DNA of 64,000 nucleotides, from the NCBI GenBank assembly GCA_018340805.1, contig JACMZG010001911.1, forward strand, positions 30,652,009 through 30,716,008. The letters are read 5' to 3'. Below the pieces are notes generated by a model, which did no database searches, had not been told where the DNA came from, and worked only from the letters and a program-made list of their open reading frames with translations. Of the stretch, positions 37,791-49,999 are shown in pieces; position 1 is the first letter of the stretch; every line of letters begins with the position of its first letter. This DNA comes from Microvelia longipes (lineage: Eukaryota > Arthropoda > Insecta > Hemiptera > Veliidae). Both the position numbers and the translations under genes were made by a program.

Positions 37791-38580
37791 ATGCTAATAA
37801 TAAAAAATGAGGACGGCACGTTATCCACTAAATGGTATAAAAAACCAACAAACTCTGGAAGAATCCTTCATTTCGCCTCTCAACACCCTCCATCCATGAA
37901 ATTAAATGTTGCTAGAAATTTTATAAAGAGAGTTCTTGATATGAGCAGTCCAGAATATGTAGCTGAAGGCAGAAAAGACATCAGGGCAGCTCTTAATAAA
38001 AACGGGGTACCCAACTAGAACGATCGATTCCTTACTGCGTCGCGTTAATGAGAATACGAACCATACTCTCCCACCTAGACCCCTCCCTACTAGTTACGCC
38101 AAAGTACCGTATATTAAAGGTCTAACCGAGAAGCTTGTGGGAGTACTTAGATGCTCAACACCTAATACGGCTTACGCTAAGTATTCAATCAGAAAAGTTG
38201 GTAACCTTTTTACGAGGACTAAGGATCAAACACCTGTCTCCAAGAGATCTAATATTATATACCAAATTGGCTGCCGGGATTGCAATAAGGTATATATTGG
38301 CGAAACATCCACCACATACGCCACCCGCAAAAATAGCCATAAGAACGCCATTGACAGAGGAGATCGTGCTAATACAGCCCTGGCAGGTCACTGTACTGAT
38401 CTTGAACATAGAGCAAATTTAGAGCCTGATAAAGTAAAAGTTTTGCGCGCGGAACAAGACACACAGAAGAGGAAAATTCTAGAGATGCTCTACATCAACC
38501 AGAATCATAATGCGATGAACAATAGGTCGGATGTTTCTAGAATCAGCGAACCATATAAACATCTTTTACAGTTGGTTTAG
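37791..38580 (+). pseudogene. Penelope-like RT C-terminus and GIY-YIG endonuclease remnant
   Basis: The first frame (37791-38018) encodes the end of the Penelope RT: EDGTLSTKWYKKPTNSGRIL, then a segment with HPPSMKLNVARNFIKRVL. A frame change near 38015-38025 leads into the linker and the endonuclease, running to a stop at 38578-38580. The GIY-YIG motif is IIYQIGCRDCNKVYIGET, with the CxxC that Penelope endonucleases carry between the two halves. A conserved Arg/Lys-His segment (RKNSHKNAI) and AGHCTDL follow. The domain order RT then GIY-YIG is diagnostic of Penelope-like elements with an endonuclease. Upstream RT motifs, including the catalytic YADD-type box, are missing, so it cannot function alone. 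Confidence 0.9.
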
Positions 38581-39075
38581 TGTTTACTCTTATGGCCCGT
38601 TCAAAACCGTCCGACATCTTTAATTTTAGTTCAAGTTTTCGCCACCTAGAGGCGCACTTCTCTCCTGTCAAATTTTATATTTTCTTGCTAATTTTCATTT
38701 GTTTTTCTTGAAATTGATAGTGATGTTATAATTTTATATTTTTTCTAGTTATTCACGTAAGCTTATTTCTTTCTCTTATCTGTTGTTTCATGATTTATTC
38801 TTGTATTTATTTTACTGTGTTACTTATAGTCTATGTAATTTGTGTTTTAGTTCGCCCTGAATGATGGTTCATAAGATATGATGAACATCATCATCGCCCT
38901 GAATGATGGTAGACGGCTAGCTGAATCGATTAAGACCGATTTCAGCTCAATCGAACCATCACAAATGGCGCAAACGGTATACATATATATATAATATTGT
39001 ATATATGTATACGTCTAGGTCAAAGACTCGTACGATATCTGTTGGGTTCAGTAGTGTTAGAGGGTGGTGATATAG

Positions 39076-39083
39076 TATAAAAG
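39076..39083 (+). promoter_or_regulatory. TATA box in pseudo-LTR copy 2
   Basis: TATAAAAG, 69 bases before the ATG at 39145. It is conserved in place in both pseudo-LTRs, which suggests that transcription starts inside the pseudo-LTR. Confidence 0.55.
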
Positions 39084-39144
39084 AGGGGCCTCTACCTCTA
39101 GCTCCATTCTGGTAAGCCTACTGTCCCAGAGAGACAGGACAAAA

Positions 39145-39276
39145 ATGGCTTCCACTAAACCACGCCGAGCTAAGCAGGCCCGTAAAGCGGAAGAACCTCG
39201 AAGTAGTCTTTATATGGTCGAAGTCATTCTAAAACGATTGCGACCGGTTTCAGCTCAGTCAGGCAATCTTAAGTGA
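39145..39276 (+). CDS. Small basic ORF in Penelope pseudo-LTR, copy 2
   Basis: Forty-three codons, beginning MASTKPRRAKQARKAEEPR and ending NLK, TGA at 39274-39276. It is homologous to the ORF at 36867-36995, with a one-codon in-frame insertion near the C-terminus and about ten amino-acid differences. No known domain; see the copy-1 entry for alternatives. Confidence 0.45.
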   Translation: MASTKPRRAKQARKAEEPRSSLYMVEVILKRLRPVSAQSGNLK

Positions 39277-39325
39277 CGGAAACGGCATTTTTATTTAAAA
39301 ACTAAAATCATGAATATATTTTTGT

Positions 39326-39795
39326 TTATAATTGTCGCGGCCGCCGCTAGGTTTATTTTTATCTATATTTGTTTTGTTTTTTTTTGTAATGTTTTTGTTT
39401 TGGACAACACTGTCAGGAAAGAATTAAGTTTGACGTATTTTATTCTAGTTTTTCGATTCGTTTTAAGATTTATTAGTTTAGACGGTAAAATATTCTTTTA
39501 CGGGTTCTAACCAGGGTTCAAATGGGTTTTTTACGGGTTCTTGTTCGATTATTGTTCGCGAAAACGGGACGTTTTATGTGACAGTTGTTCCTTCTTCGTA
39601 TCGATACTTATATCAATAAAACTCTGTGAAAGTTAAAGCTGTCTGACTTTAAATTTGTATAGCTAGAATGAATTTCGTGACGATTGTTGCGCGATTGCCG
39701 GCACAATAATACTTCTTAATTTTAATATTATAGCATACTATTAATAATAGAGTATGAATAAAATCTCAATTAGCAAAATCAAATTTGTGAGAAAG
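39326..39795. other. Spacer after pseudo-LTR copy 2
   Basis: AT-rich, with an isolated GTCGCGGCCGCCGCTAG near 39333. Nothing else recognised. It may include the 3' end of the Penelope element. Confidence 0.4.
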
Positions 39796-40027
39796 CCTCT
39801 CAGGCCCGCGAAGCGGGCCTGTGTGGAAAGGCTGTGAAAATTCGCTAGATACATGGCAAAATGCCATGTAACAAGAACAACACATAATACAAACCAACAA
39901 CAATGTGGCCGCGAAGCGGCCACAGGGAGGCCCACGGGCCGCGAAGCGGCCCGGTGGGCCGACGCCGTGGAGCGGACGAGGCGCGAAGCGCCGAGGCCGC
40001 GTAGCGGCTACGGGCCGAAGGCCCGTA
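39796..40027 (+). repeat. GC-rich hairpin-cluster module, copy 2
   Basis: The same order of hairpins as at 37196-37446, with compensating stem changes: GGCCCGC-GAA-GCGGGCC (39803-39819), CATGGCA/TGCCATG (near 39851), GTGGCCGC-GAA-GCGGCCAC (39905-39923), a GGGCCGC-GAA-GCGGCCC stem (about 39936-39952), then GGCGC-GAA-GCGCC, GCCGC-GTA-GCGGC and GGGCC-GAA-GGCCC. In the first hairpin the loop is GAA here and TTC in copy 1. Confidence 0.88.
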
Positions 40028-40070
40028 TTTTAATGAGTGCTTTACCTCAAAAAAAATTGTGTATGCCATC

Positions 40071-40164
40071 GGCTGAGAATGTCTTTATGTCTGGCAATTT
40101 TTCCCGACTCGCTTCGCTCGTCGGTAAATCTAATTGCCGTGACATAAAGACACACTTCTCAGCC
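40071..40164. repeat. Small foldback with GA-mismatch hairpin at its centre
   Basis: The arms GGCTGAGAATGTCTTTATGT (from 40071) and ACATAAAGACACACTTCTCA followed by GCC (to 40164) pair over about 30 bases. The centre at 40106-40122 is GACTCGCTTCGCTCGTC, the same short hairpin found at the 3' end of family A. Confidence 0.75.
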
Positions 40165-40194
40165 TTATAGCATAAATAACTATTTCGGATAGCC

Positions 40195-40440
40195 TAACTA
40201 CATCTAAATATAGATAATCGTAAATTTTTTAAATTCTCTACCATAAATACGGTGGGAGGTGAGTTGAAAACCGACACATTTACCTACAGATAAGAGAACT
40301 TAGTGAAAACTATTCTGTAAGTCTTAAAAACACCTGATACGGATAATTTAGATAAAATCCCGGTTTCGGATTTATGCAAACACAATACTGATCATTTATA
40401 CCTGCAGTATATATAGGGAAATATAAAAACAACCTAATTA
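40195..40440 (-). repeat. Dispersed repeat family A, fragment
   Basis: Reverse orientation: ACACCTGATACGGATAATTT, CCCGGTTTCGGATTTATGC, CTGATCATTTATACCTGCAG and TATAGGGAAATATAAAAAC match the 5' part of 23705-23850. Confidence 0.6.
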
Positions 40441-40974
40441 TTTAACATTTGTTTATGACTATTATTTTCACGAATGTTCTTCAGAAATTTTATTTACCTA
40501 CTATTATTTTAAATACTTTAAAAATATTATCTAAAATAATATTTGATAATATACACATCTATCTATTTTTTATTATTTTTAATAAATAGTATGGTAATAA
40601 TTTTGGTTTAAATGTATGCACGCATAAGATAATTTTACCAAATAATCATGTTTTTATGATTTGTGTACCAGAGAACTACTAAAATGATAAACACAGCTAT
40701 AATTTGAATTATATTTGTTTAAGCACTTTTAGATTTTTTGTTACCCTTGATATCTGGCGTTTTTCTCATTTGCATGAATATCCAAAAATTACTGCTTTAT
40801 TTAGAAAAGCAAACATTACATTTTAATTTTGCAGTGAGATGATCTACAAAGGAAAGATAAATAAAATATGCGTCATTCTGTTGAAAATTCACTGAAAAAC
40901 ATTTAATAAATAAAGAGCTTCAGACCTCGCTACCCCAAATCGAACCTACATTCCCTATATCGAACCTATAAACT

Positions 40975-41123
40975 AACATCTACTTCTCATTCGATGAAAA
41001 AATGAACTAATGCTAATAATGAAATAAAATGTGGCAGATATACTGGTCTTATATATTCGACTACATACATGCTGAACCTCAAAACGATCGGCAAATTTTC
41101 GCGTTCAAGATTTTTTGAAATGT
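40975..41123 (+). repeat. Dispersed repeat family A, fragment inside the 20-bp minisatellite
   Basis: GAACTAATGCTAATAATGAA, CGACTACATACATGCTGAAC and TTTTGAAATGTTTCTTCAAA match 35770-35910. Stray minisatellite units (CCCCAAATCGAACCTAC, TATCGAACCTATAA) lie on its left at about 40935-40970, and the main array starts directly on its right. Confidence 0.55.
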
Positions 41124-42489
41124 TTCTTCAAATCAAACCTAGCTTCTCCAAATCGAGTATAGAATCTCCAAATCGAACCTAGCTTCTTCAAATCGAGCCT
41201 AGCCTCTCCAAATCGAGCCTAGCCTCTCCAATTCGAACCTAGCTTCTCCAAATCGAGCCTAGCCTCTCTAAATCAAACATAGCTTCTCCAAACGAACCTA
41301 GCTTCTCGAAATCGAGCCTATCCTCTCCAAATCGAACTTTGCTTCTCCAAATCGAGCCTAGCCTCTCTAAATCAAACATAGCTTCTCCAAACGAACCTAG
41401 CTTCTCGAATTCGAGCCTATCCTCTCCAAATCGAACTTTGCTTCTTCAAATTGAGCCTAGCCTCTCCAAATCGAGCCTAGCCTCTCTAAATCAAACTTAG
41501 CTTCCCCAAATCAATCCTAGCTTCCCCAAATCAAACCTAGCTTCTCCAAATCGAACCTAGCTTCCTCAAATTGAACCTAGCTTCCCCAAACGAACCTAGC
41601 TTCTCCAAATCGAGCCTATCCTCTCCAAATCGAACTTTGCTTCTCCAAATCGAGCCTAGCCTCTCCAAACCTAGCCTCTCCAAATCGAACCTAGCTTCCT
41701 CGAACCAAATCGAACCTAGCTTCTCCAAATCGAGCCTAGCCTCTCTAAATCAAACATAGCTTCTCCAAACGAACCTAGCTTCTCGAATTCGAGCCTATCC
41801 TCTCCAAATCGAACTTTGCTTCTTCAAATTGAGCCTATCCTCTCCAAATCGATCCTAGCTTCTCCAAATCGAACCTAGCTTCTCCAAATCGAGCCTAGCT
41901 TCCCCAAATCAAATCTAGCTTCTCCAAATCGAACCTAGCTTCCTCAAATCAAACATAGCTTCTCCAAACGAACCTAGCTTCTCGAAATCGAGCCTATCCC
42001 CTCCAAATCGAACTTTGCTTCTCCAAATCGAGCCTAGCCTCTCCAAATCGAACTTTGCTTCTTCAAATTGAGCCTATCCTCTCCAAATCGAACCTAGCTT
42101 CTCCAAATCGAAGCTTCTCCAAATCAATCCTAGCTTCCCCAAATCAAATCTAGCTTCTCCAAATCGAACCTAGCTTCTCCAAATCGAACCTTCTCCAAAT
42201 CAATCCTAGCTTCCCCAAATCAAATCTAGCTTCTCCAATACGAACCTAGCTTCCTCAAATTGAACCTAGCTTCCCCAAACGAACCTAGCTTCTCCAAATC
42301 GAACCTAGCTTCTTCAAATCGAGGCTAGCTTCCCCAAATCAAACCTAGCTTCTTCAAATCAATCCTAGCTTTCCCAAATCAAACCTAGCTTCTCCAAATC
42401 GAACCTAGCTTCCTCAAATCAAACCTAGCTTCTCCAAATCGAACCTAGCTTCCCCAAATCGAACTAATCTATTACAACTCGAACTCTGT
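41124..42489. repeat. 20-bp minisatellite
   Basis: About sixty-five tandem copies of CTTCTCCAAATCGAACCTAG with point variants (TTCCCC, TCGAGCC, TCAAACAT, TCAATCC). Longer blocks recur: the block starting near 41271 recurs near 41750. The array is pyrimidine-biased on this strand. Frames open on both strands only because the period of 20 repeats every 60 bases without stops. Confidence 0.93.
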
Positions 42490-42584
42490 TAGATTCAAAT
42501 TTAGCATCAGAATCTACTAAACTGGATTTATATGTATTTTAATGCACTACCTTATTTGGATTCAGTATTATTTATAGCTATATA

Positions 42585-42656
42585 CAAACACGTGGGTACT
42601 AGAGGGAACATACCCTATCTCAAACACGTGGGTTCTAGAGGGAACATACCCTATCT
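42585..42656. repeat. 36-bp tandem duplication
   Basis: Two copies (42585-42620 and 42621-42656) of CAAACACGTGGGTACTAGAG followed by GGAACATACCCTATCT, with one difference. Confidence 0.92.
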
Positions 42657-43959
42657 CAAAAAATTGAGAGAACTAAAAATATTTATGACGCTTTCAGGGG
42701 CTTTGTTAACTTCACTGTAACTTCTTCCAAGAACGGGTTATAATAAATTGATTGTTGTCTGGTTTAGGCACGTTTGTTGTTTTCGTTTGTTTTTCATTTC
42801 CATCTTTTTATTTGATATATTACTGTAATTATGTGATATTTATTTGATAAATTAATAATCGAAACAAAGATATTCTTTGAATCGAAATTGTTCAAATTAC
42901 TTTTTCGATGTTTCAAAATTGAAACGATAATATACATTTCTTTTAATAATATCTCTACGCGGGTAAGTAACTATATATTAAAATTATAGTTACCAAGTTA
43001 ACTCTACGTTAAGTATGATTTAAGATAACTGCCCTAGTTTGTTAAATAGAGCAGTCATATGTTTTTACATACTTTGTGCCTCAACGTTTTCTTGGCTTAA
43101 CGCTGACCTTACTTATGTATAGGGATATAGTTCAGACCTTCCTTAAACTTTTTAAGTTTGAAGTATTTGATTTTTAATTCCGTCTAAGTATTCTTATTTT
43201 GTGTTATTTTTCTCCTTAATTTGATATCTTATTATATAAACTGAATTTCATAATATTTGTAGCACCATATTTTACCTTTCTACAAAAAAACAGATAATCC
43301 GTCAAGCATAAATTTATAAGGTGTTATAAGAAAATCATTTTTTTATAAAATTCACTAAAACCCAGACGATAAATCATATCTCCTGTTAGATATCTGTATG
43401 AAAATTCTGATGTAGTTGTAAGGAGAAATATTAAAAGATATTTTTATTTCTTTATCACTTTATTGGTTTGTTTCTATTTCGGGAAATTTATAAACATTTC
43501 TTTCCTCTCTCAAAGCTAGATAACACTAAGAGTAAATAAATCAAACTTGTGCTACAGTTTTTATTTCTTTTTTGAGTTCTTATTGTTTGTTCCCAACAGT
43601 TCTACCAACTTGTAATTTAACGATTTTTATCCAAATATTATTTTAAAAAGGGAATTATTATTTGCCAAGTAAATGTTTATTTTCTTTTATTTGGGATTTT
43701 GTATTTTAATTGGATGTTATTTGTTTGACTTATTGAAGGTTTTTATTTTTCTTCTCTTGTATAGATTGATTAAATTGAAAAGGTATAGCGTTCATTTAAA
43801 AGATAAGTATCCTAGATTCATAAAGATGACCTATTACCCTATTTCAATACATTAGAAGCATAAAGCGTCTTTTGGGGCTTTTTACTCCCTTGGTGCATAA
43901 ATAACTTATTATAAAAGTATTAAATGTGCTTTATCCATTAAATTATCAATATTAGAGAC
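42657..43959. other. AT-rich spacer
   Basis: No gene recognised. Confidence 0.45.
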
Positions 43960-44135
43960 ATTTTTGCGAATTTCCTTATGAGATTAAAATTTGCCAATGG
44001 GATAGGCGTCATAGCGGAAGTAGAACCTCCAAACCACGACACAAATCCGTTTCAGAGGTCCCTATTGACGAAACATAAGTTTCGCGAGACTTTATGTATA
44101 ATAATGAATAAATAAATAAATATGTATTATATAAT

Positions 44136-44199
<64 letters not shown>

Positions 44200-44257
44200 T
44201 AATACGACCACTCTAAAGTGGTCGTGGAAGGAAATGCGCTAAAACCTTTAATGATAA

Positions 44258-44337
<80 letters not shown>

Positions 44338-44345
44338 CTCGAACA
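43960..44345 (+). repeat. Dispersed repeat family B with two (AT)n tracts
   Basis: The left module (TTTTGCGAATTTCCTTATGA, then GGGATAGGCGTCATAGCGGA and GTCCCTATTGACGAAACATA) is followed by (AT)n at about 44123-44200. Next is a family E end with the palindrome ACGACCACT-CTAA-AGTGGTCGT, then a second (AT)n at 44260-44337. Confidence 0.5.
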
Positions 44346-44349
44346 GATT

Positions 44350-45150
44350 AATATTTTTTAATTAAACTTGGTACAAAAATAACCTTCGGAAGGACACAAC
44401 CCCTATTAAAAACATGTTTTTGTGACGTCATTAACCCGGTTTGCTGAGTATACAAAATTTTCAAAAATTCAGCAAAATTCAGAGTTAATATTTTTCGCCG
44501 CAAAAAATCTCAATACTTATGTTTTTGAGACGCTGAATGAAATGAATCCGGTCCAAAGTCAATACGACCATTCTAAGTGACCAAAAAGTAAAAAAAACCA
44601 TTGTAAATTACAAAAAAACAAAATATACGTCGATATAAAATCCATATTGAGTAGGGTGTCGTTTTTTATGTATTTTTGGGCACTGGGTCGAATGAAACCG
44701 GTCCGAAGTTAATACGACCACTCTAAGTGGTCGTGGAAGGAAATACGCTAAAACCTTTAATGATAACTGACTAAGCCTTAAGATAAGTAACTAAGCTTTG
44801 AACTAGTGCAAATAATAGTGCGTACTTCTAATTTTAGAGGCATAGTTTTGTATAACCAACTAGATAGTTATGCGCATTTCCTTTGAAAAATACAGACAAA
44901 ATGAGTTATGAGCTGTTTAGGTTCTAAAGCATAAACCGGAACCTTTTGAAAGAAATGGTTTAGCCCTGAAATACGCATTCTAAATTAAATGCCCGCGCCG
45001 GAATTATTTATTTAGTAGTTGTAAACTTATATAATGTAAAAAATATATACAAATTATCATTCCAACCAGGATTGTTGTTAAGCACGGAAACACTCATCCA
45101 AAGAAAATTCGCCCGACACGCGGACCACCGCGCCAGAATTATTAAGAAAA
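44350..45150 (+). repeat. Family A fragment and main family E copy
   Basis: 44350-44480 has family A landmarks (TTTTGTGACGTCATTAACCC, TTCAAAAATTCAGCAAAATT). 44560-45150 is the best family E copy: AATACGACCATTCTAAG, GAGTAGGGTGTCGTTTTTTA, GAAACCGGTCCGAAGTTAAT, ACGACCACT-CTA-AGTGGTCGT, TAGTTATGCGCATTTCC, AAAGCATAAACCGGAACC and CGCGGACCACCGCGCC. Its landmarks recur at 59810-60400, 11260-11960, 8480-8660 and 5820-6010. Confidence 0.55.
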
Positions 45151-46239
45151 CCATTGGAAAAAATAATTAAAAAATCCAATTGACTTTGCCAGAAGTAAAT
45201 TACATAGTATACAGAGTTTTATTATAATACAGCTAATCTAGCGTGGTTAGTTGGTGAATGGTGACCGCTAAAAGTAATTCTGATCTTTGCTGTCTTAAAA
45301 CGAGTAATGCAAATCCAAAAATGTTAATTATATTATAATCTAAATTATACTCTGAATTATAATTAAATAAAAATATAAATTATAAATTAGGTGCATTTTA
45401 TTTGATGAGTGCAAGGGAGGCGGCTCCAAAGCTATAAGAAAGAGCAAAGTGAATCCGATAAATCGTGGATATATTCCGAGGTTCTTTCTACCCTATGTTA
45501 TGTTATTTTGTTGTTATTATAAATAACAATTATCCTGCAATGTTAGTTATTATAATATTTCGTACGCGTAGTAAGTTCTTCAATTTAATCTTCTCTTGCT
45601 TTAATACCTTCACGCTATTATTTAATTGTAATATTAAGGTAAAAAAAACAATGAAACTTAAATTACTCGAAACAAACTAAGTTTTAAGTAAAAGTTTGTC
45701 TCGCTCTCATACCTGTATTATAACTTTCATTTGATTAACATTGTTAAATAAGTTTGAGCAAAACTTATTTGGTTGGTGAAAGTTCCCAGTTATTGTTTCC
45801 TGGAGGAAAATGTAAAAACGTTTTTCTTTTCATGGAAATTAAAATGGTTAATTCTCCAGTTTTGATTAAATTAAAGATAGATTTTTAAGTAATTAACTAG
45901 TAGAAAAAAGTTACTTTATTTTAAAAAATGTTTTGAAGTAAATAAAAAATTATTAATAATTGCAAATGTAAATTTATGATTAAAAGGTTTGTAATAGAAC
46001 ATTACTCAACTTGTAACGAAATCGGAGCTTTGCATGCGAGTGGATTTGCAGCCCGAGCAAAGCGAGAGTTTTTACACGCATTTTAAGTACCGTACATTAT
46101 CTGCAATTGTAAGGTTTTAGAACAATAAGTAACAATAAGTAATTGCATTATAAACTTTCTTTAGGTTTTGGCGTTTCAACCCGTGTTAATAATAATTATT
46201 CATAATAATTGTTAATAATAATAATTCAGGCAAATAATT
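45151..46239. other. AT-rich spacer
   Basis: No gene recognised. CCCGAGCAAAGCGAGAG near 46052 is an isolated trace of the family A 3' motif. Confidence 0.4.
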
Positions 46240-46560
<321 letters not shown>

Positions 46561-46799
46561 TGCTAATATGCCGAACTCATTGTTTATGGTATGTAAAACG
46601 TCATAATGATAATAACCCACAATAATGATCCCACAAACATTTTAAAAAATCACAAAAAAAATTTACTATGTTTGGTTTACAAAAATAAGGAGTTACATTT
46701 TTATTGATTGACATGTACAACAAATCACGTGTTTTGATTAATAGATTTGAATAAATCGTGGCAGCATGCTACTGATATAAACAACTAGAAATATGACGA

Positions 46800-47405
46800 A
46801 CTTACAACGCGTAGAGGCCGACACGCGTTTTAGGTGTTTTTAGACCTTTTTATGTCTTTATGTGTGAGTGTGTAATCATTGCAGTCTCTTATTTTTAGAG
46901 AGTATAAACTTGGTATGAAAATCAATCTTTAGATCTTGTAATAAAAATTTATTAATGTAGTTCAACAAATTTTGTGATGTTACAGACTTGATATTTGGCA
47001 CGCACGTATATAGTCAACATATTTTTCATTTCATTATCAGCATCAATTCGATTTATATCAAATGATTTGAATTCGTTCTTTAAAAAGTTGTGAAACATAT
47101 AAAAATTATCTAATTAAATTGAAATTTGGTAAATACATCATTACGTAATGGATATGTATACAAACTTTCGTCATAATACAGCAGGAATATCTACAGTTTT
47201 CATTAATCATAAAAATTATGCTGCATTGATCGAGTTCAGTGCAAAGAATGCATTTACTGTCTGAAGACGAGCGTATAATTTATAATTGCAGTATAATTTT
47301 GATGATGTTTACCGCTACGCTCTGAGAATGAGCGTAGCGAATGCTACGTGCTGAGAAAAATGTAGGTTTCTAGTACCCTATACCCGCTTTTTTATTTTTC
47401 GATCT
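46800..47405 (+). repeat. Dispersed repeat family A
   Basis: CGCGTTTTAGGTGTTTTTAG, TATGTGTGAGTGTGTAATCA, TTGGCACGCACGTATATAGT, AATTCGTTCTTTAAAAAGTT and the 3' end CTGAAGACGAGCGTA, ending GTACCCTATACCCGC. Near the 3' end CGCTACGCTC and GAGCGTAGCG (47313-47322 and 47330-47339) form a 10-bp stem. Confidence 0.65.
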
Positions 47406-48124
<719 letters not shown>

Positions 48125-48357
48125 AGTTAACTATCAAGTTTAACAAATTAAGTTTTTTAAAAAATGATTTATTTAATTAACACAAATAATATAATCACAA
48201 TTAGAAACTAATAATAATAACTTTTACTTCGTAGAGAAGGAGCTAAACGTAACTATAGAATTAGACTGAAGGTGGCCGCTTCCTGTCTAGGCTTTTATAC
48301 TACTTTATATTGATGAGTCAGCTTATGCTTATATCCACAGTATTTGGGTGGATAACT
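48125..48357 (-). repeat. Errantivirus 3' LTR
   Basis: 233 bases, identical to 55355-55586 except for a run of six Ts instead of five near 48153. The env stop is 10 bases before it in element orientation. Confidence 0.95.
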
Positions 48358-48371
48358 CCTCCATCCTTAGA
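48358..48371 (-). other. Errantivirus polypurine tract
   Basis: On the minus strand the purine-rich AAGGATGGAGG lies directly before the 3' LTR, where plus-strand DNA synthesis is primed. It overlaps the end of env. Confidence 0.75.
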
Positions 48372-49990
48372 ATGAAGCATCCCCGGGTAGGATAAGTCTT
48401 GTAGGCGGAGTTGTCCTTTCTGCAGGTTGTGGAGTTGGTTGAAGTTGGTTGAACAGGTTGAAGATTTTCCTTCGATGGATGATAATGATTATTACCAGGA
48501 TGATCAGGATGACGTAGAGAAGTCCTGTCAAAATGCTGGTGATATGATGAGTATATGTTGTGTCTTCTACTGGATAAGCTGGCAGAAGAGTTAAGTCTCT
48601 TAGAGCTAAAGATTTAAGATCTAACGTGATATTAGGTCTTTGTGCTGCTGTCAGCGTTAATTCTATTTCTGGAAGGATGTGTGGTTGAGCAAAAGATTTT
48701 AATTTATAGATAAGTTGAGTTTTCTTGTAGAAATCTTTGTATTGGTTTCAGGAATTAAAAATATACCTTGTAGGGATTTAGTTTCAATATTTTTTGTACC
48801 CTTTATTTGTAATTCGTCCGGTTTAATGAATATTGCTAAATATTGATTAATTTCTGAGATATTTGAAGATCATTGTTCATAATATTGAGATTTATGTATC
48901 GACAGTGCTCGGATTTTTCTTTCAGGATGATGTTTTTTTCGCAAGTAGCTTCGTTGGCTGCGATCAAGTCTTGTGAGCATTGGTACACCCCTTGTTTAGC
49001 ACATATACCATTCAAAGGCTCTATTTTATCGTTCTCAGATTTTAATAAGTATTTTGACTCAGGAATTATAGTGACATAATTGTTTTTATGTTTGGTAGGT
49101 ATGGGTAGTAAATGGTAAAGTTCATACTTTATTTTAGAGTTAAGGGGTATATCTAGGTAAAATGTAATCTGTTCAGGATTTAACTTACAATTAATTTTTA
49201 TTACAGATTCAAAGTTAAGAATATTATCATATGTTACTTCGAAGGGCAGCTCTCCTTTTAGTTTGTGTTTTGATATTTTCATTAAATCTGTATATAACTC
49301 ATGAGATGTTATTATACTTGGATGAAGAGTTTTAAGTTTACAAAATGTTACTGAGTTTTCAATGTCTTGTAAGAGATTCAAAATTTCGTTATAAATTATT
49401 TGTATTTGATTTAATAAGTCTTTTTTATTTAGAATTTCTATTTCAGTGGCACCTTGTTTTACACTATTACTTAATTGAAGGAATTTAGATTTTACTTCTA
49501 AAGTATTAAATTGAATATCTTTTATACTGTTATTAAAGGCTACTATTAATTCTTATTAATTGAATATTGTTGGGCTATTTGGCTCTCGATTCTGTGTTCG
49601 TTAGTTTCAATGTGATTTATAATTGTATCATACCTTTCCCCATCGTTACTATCTAAATTCCCTGAAATTAATTTAACTATGCTACCTAATCCATTTATTA
49701 GTCCACGCTTTGCTCTATGCGTAGACATTCTTAATCCTATATTATTAATCTTATCACTAATTAAATTTCTAGTATAGTCGATTAGTTTAAAGTAGTTCGA
49801 AAGTTCGGTTAAGTTAGAGTTTGTTAGTTTAATACTATCCATAATTTTAAAGTATTGGGTCGTAAGGTGTGTTAACTGAGATTGTAGAGGATTCAGTCTG
49901 TAGTAATGCACCAACGTGTGTTGTGAAGTCTCAAGTCTTGCTGGTCCTAATTTTATGGGCAGTATTCCAAGATTATTAGTCAGTTCTTTG
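48367..49990 (-). pseudogene. Errantivirus envelope gene, frame-broken
   Basis: The gene begins near 49990 (LGILPIKLGPARLET, typical of the mature N-terminus of errantivirus Env). It continues in an open stretch from 49914 to 49546 that holds a furin-like RAKR site at 49705-49716, directly followed by a hydrophobic, glycine-rich segment, the presumed fusion peptide. After a break near 49550 it runs open from 49381 to 48836. Another break follows, then a C-terminal part with a transmembrane helix at about 48481-48540 (LLYVILIILVIIII), a short basic cytoplasmic tail and a stop at 48367-48369. In this family Env mediates membrane fusion; this copy is interrupted at least twice. I see no separate signal peptide, and the mRNA is usually spliced in relatives. 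Confidence 0.88.
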
Positions 49991-49999
49991 AACTCTGTC

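Larger units (their letters stand above)
38912..39325 (+). repeat. Penelope pseudo-LTR, copy 2
   Basis: Direct repeat of 36641-37040. The preceding 38855-38911 has a short tandem duplication of CGCCCTGAATGATGG. The beginning can fold (AGCTGAATCG against CGATTTCAGCT, 38920-38950). It holds a TATA box, a CTGTCCCAGAGAGACAGG hairpin and a 43-codon ORF. Confidence 0.8.

Noticed and set aside
41537..41759. Repetitive proteins on both strands of the 20-base minisatellite
   Set aside because: A 20-base unit without stops gives open frames on either strand; no start context and no conservation of frame through the array.
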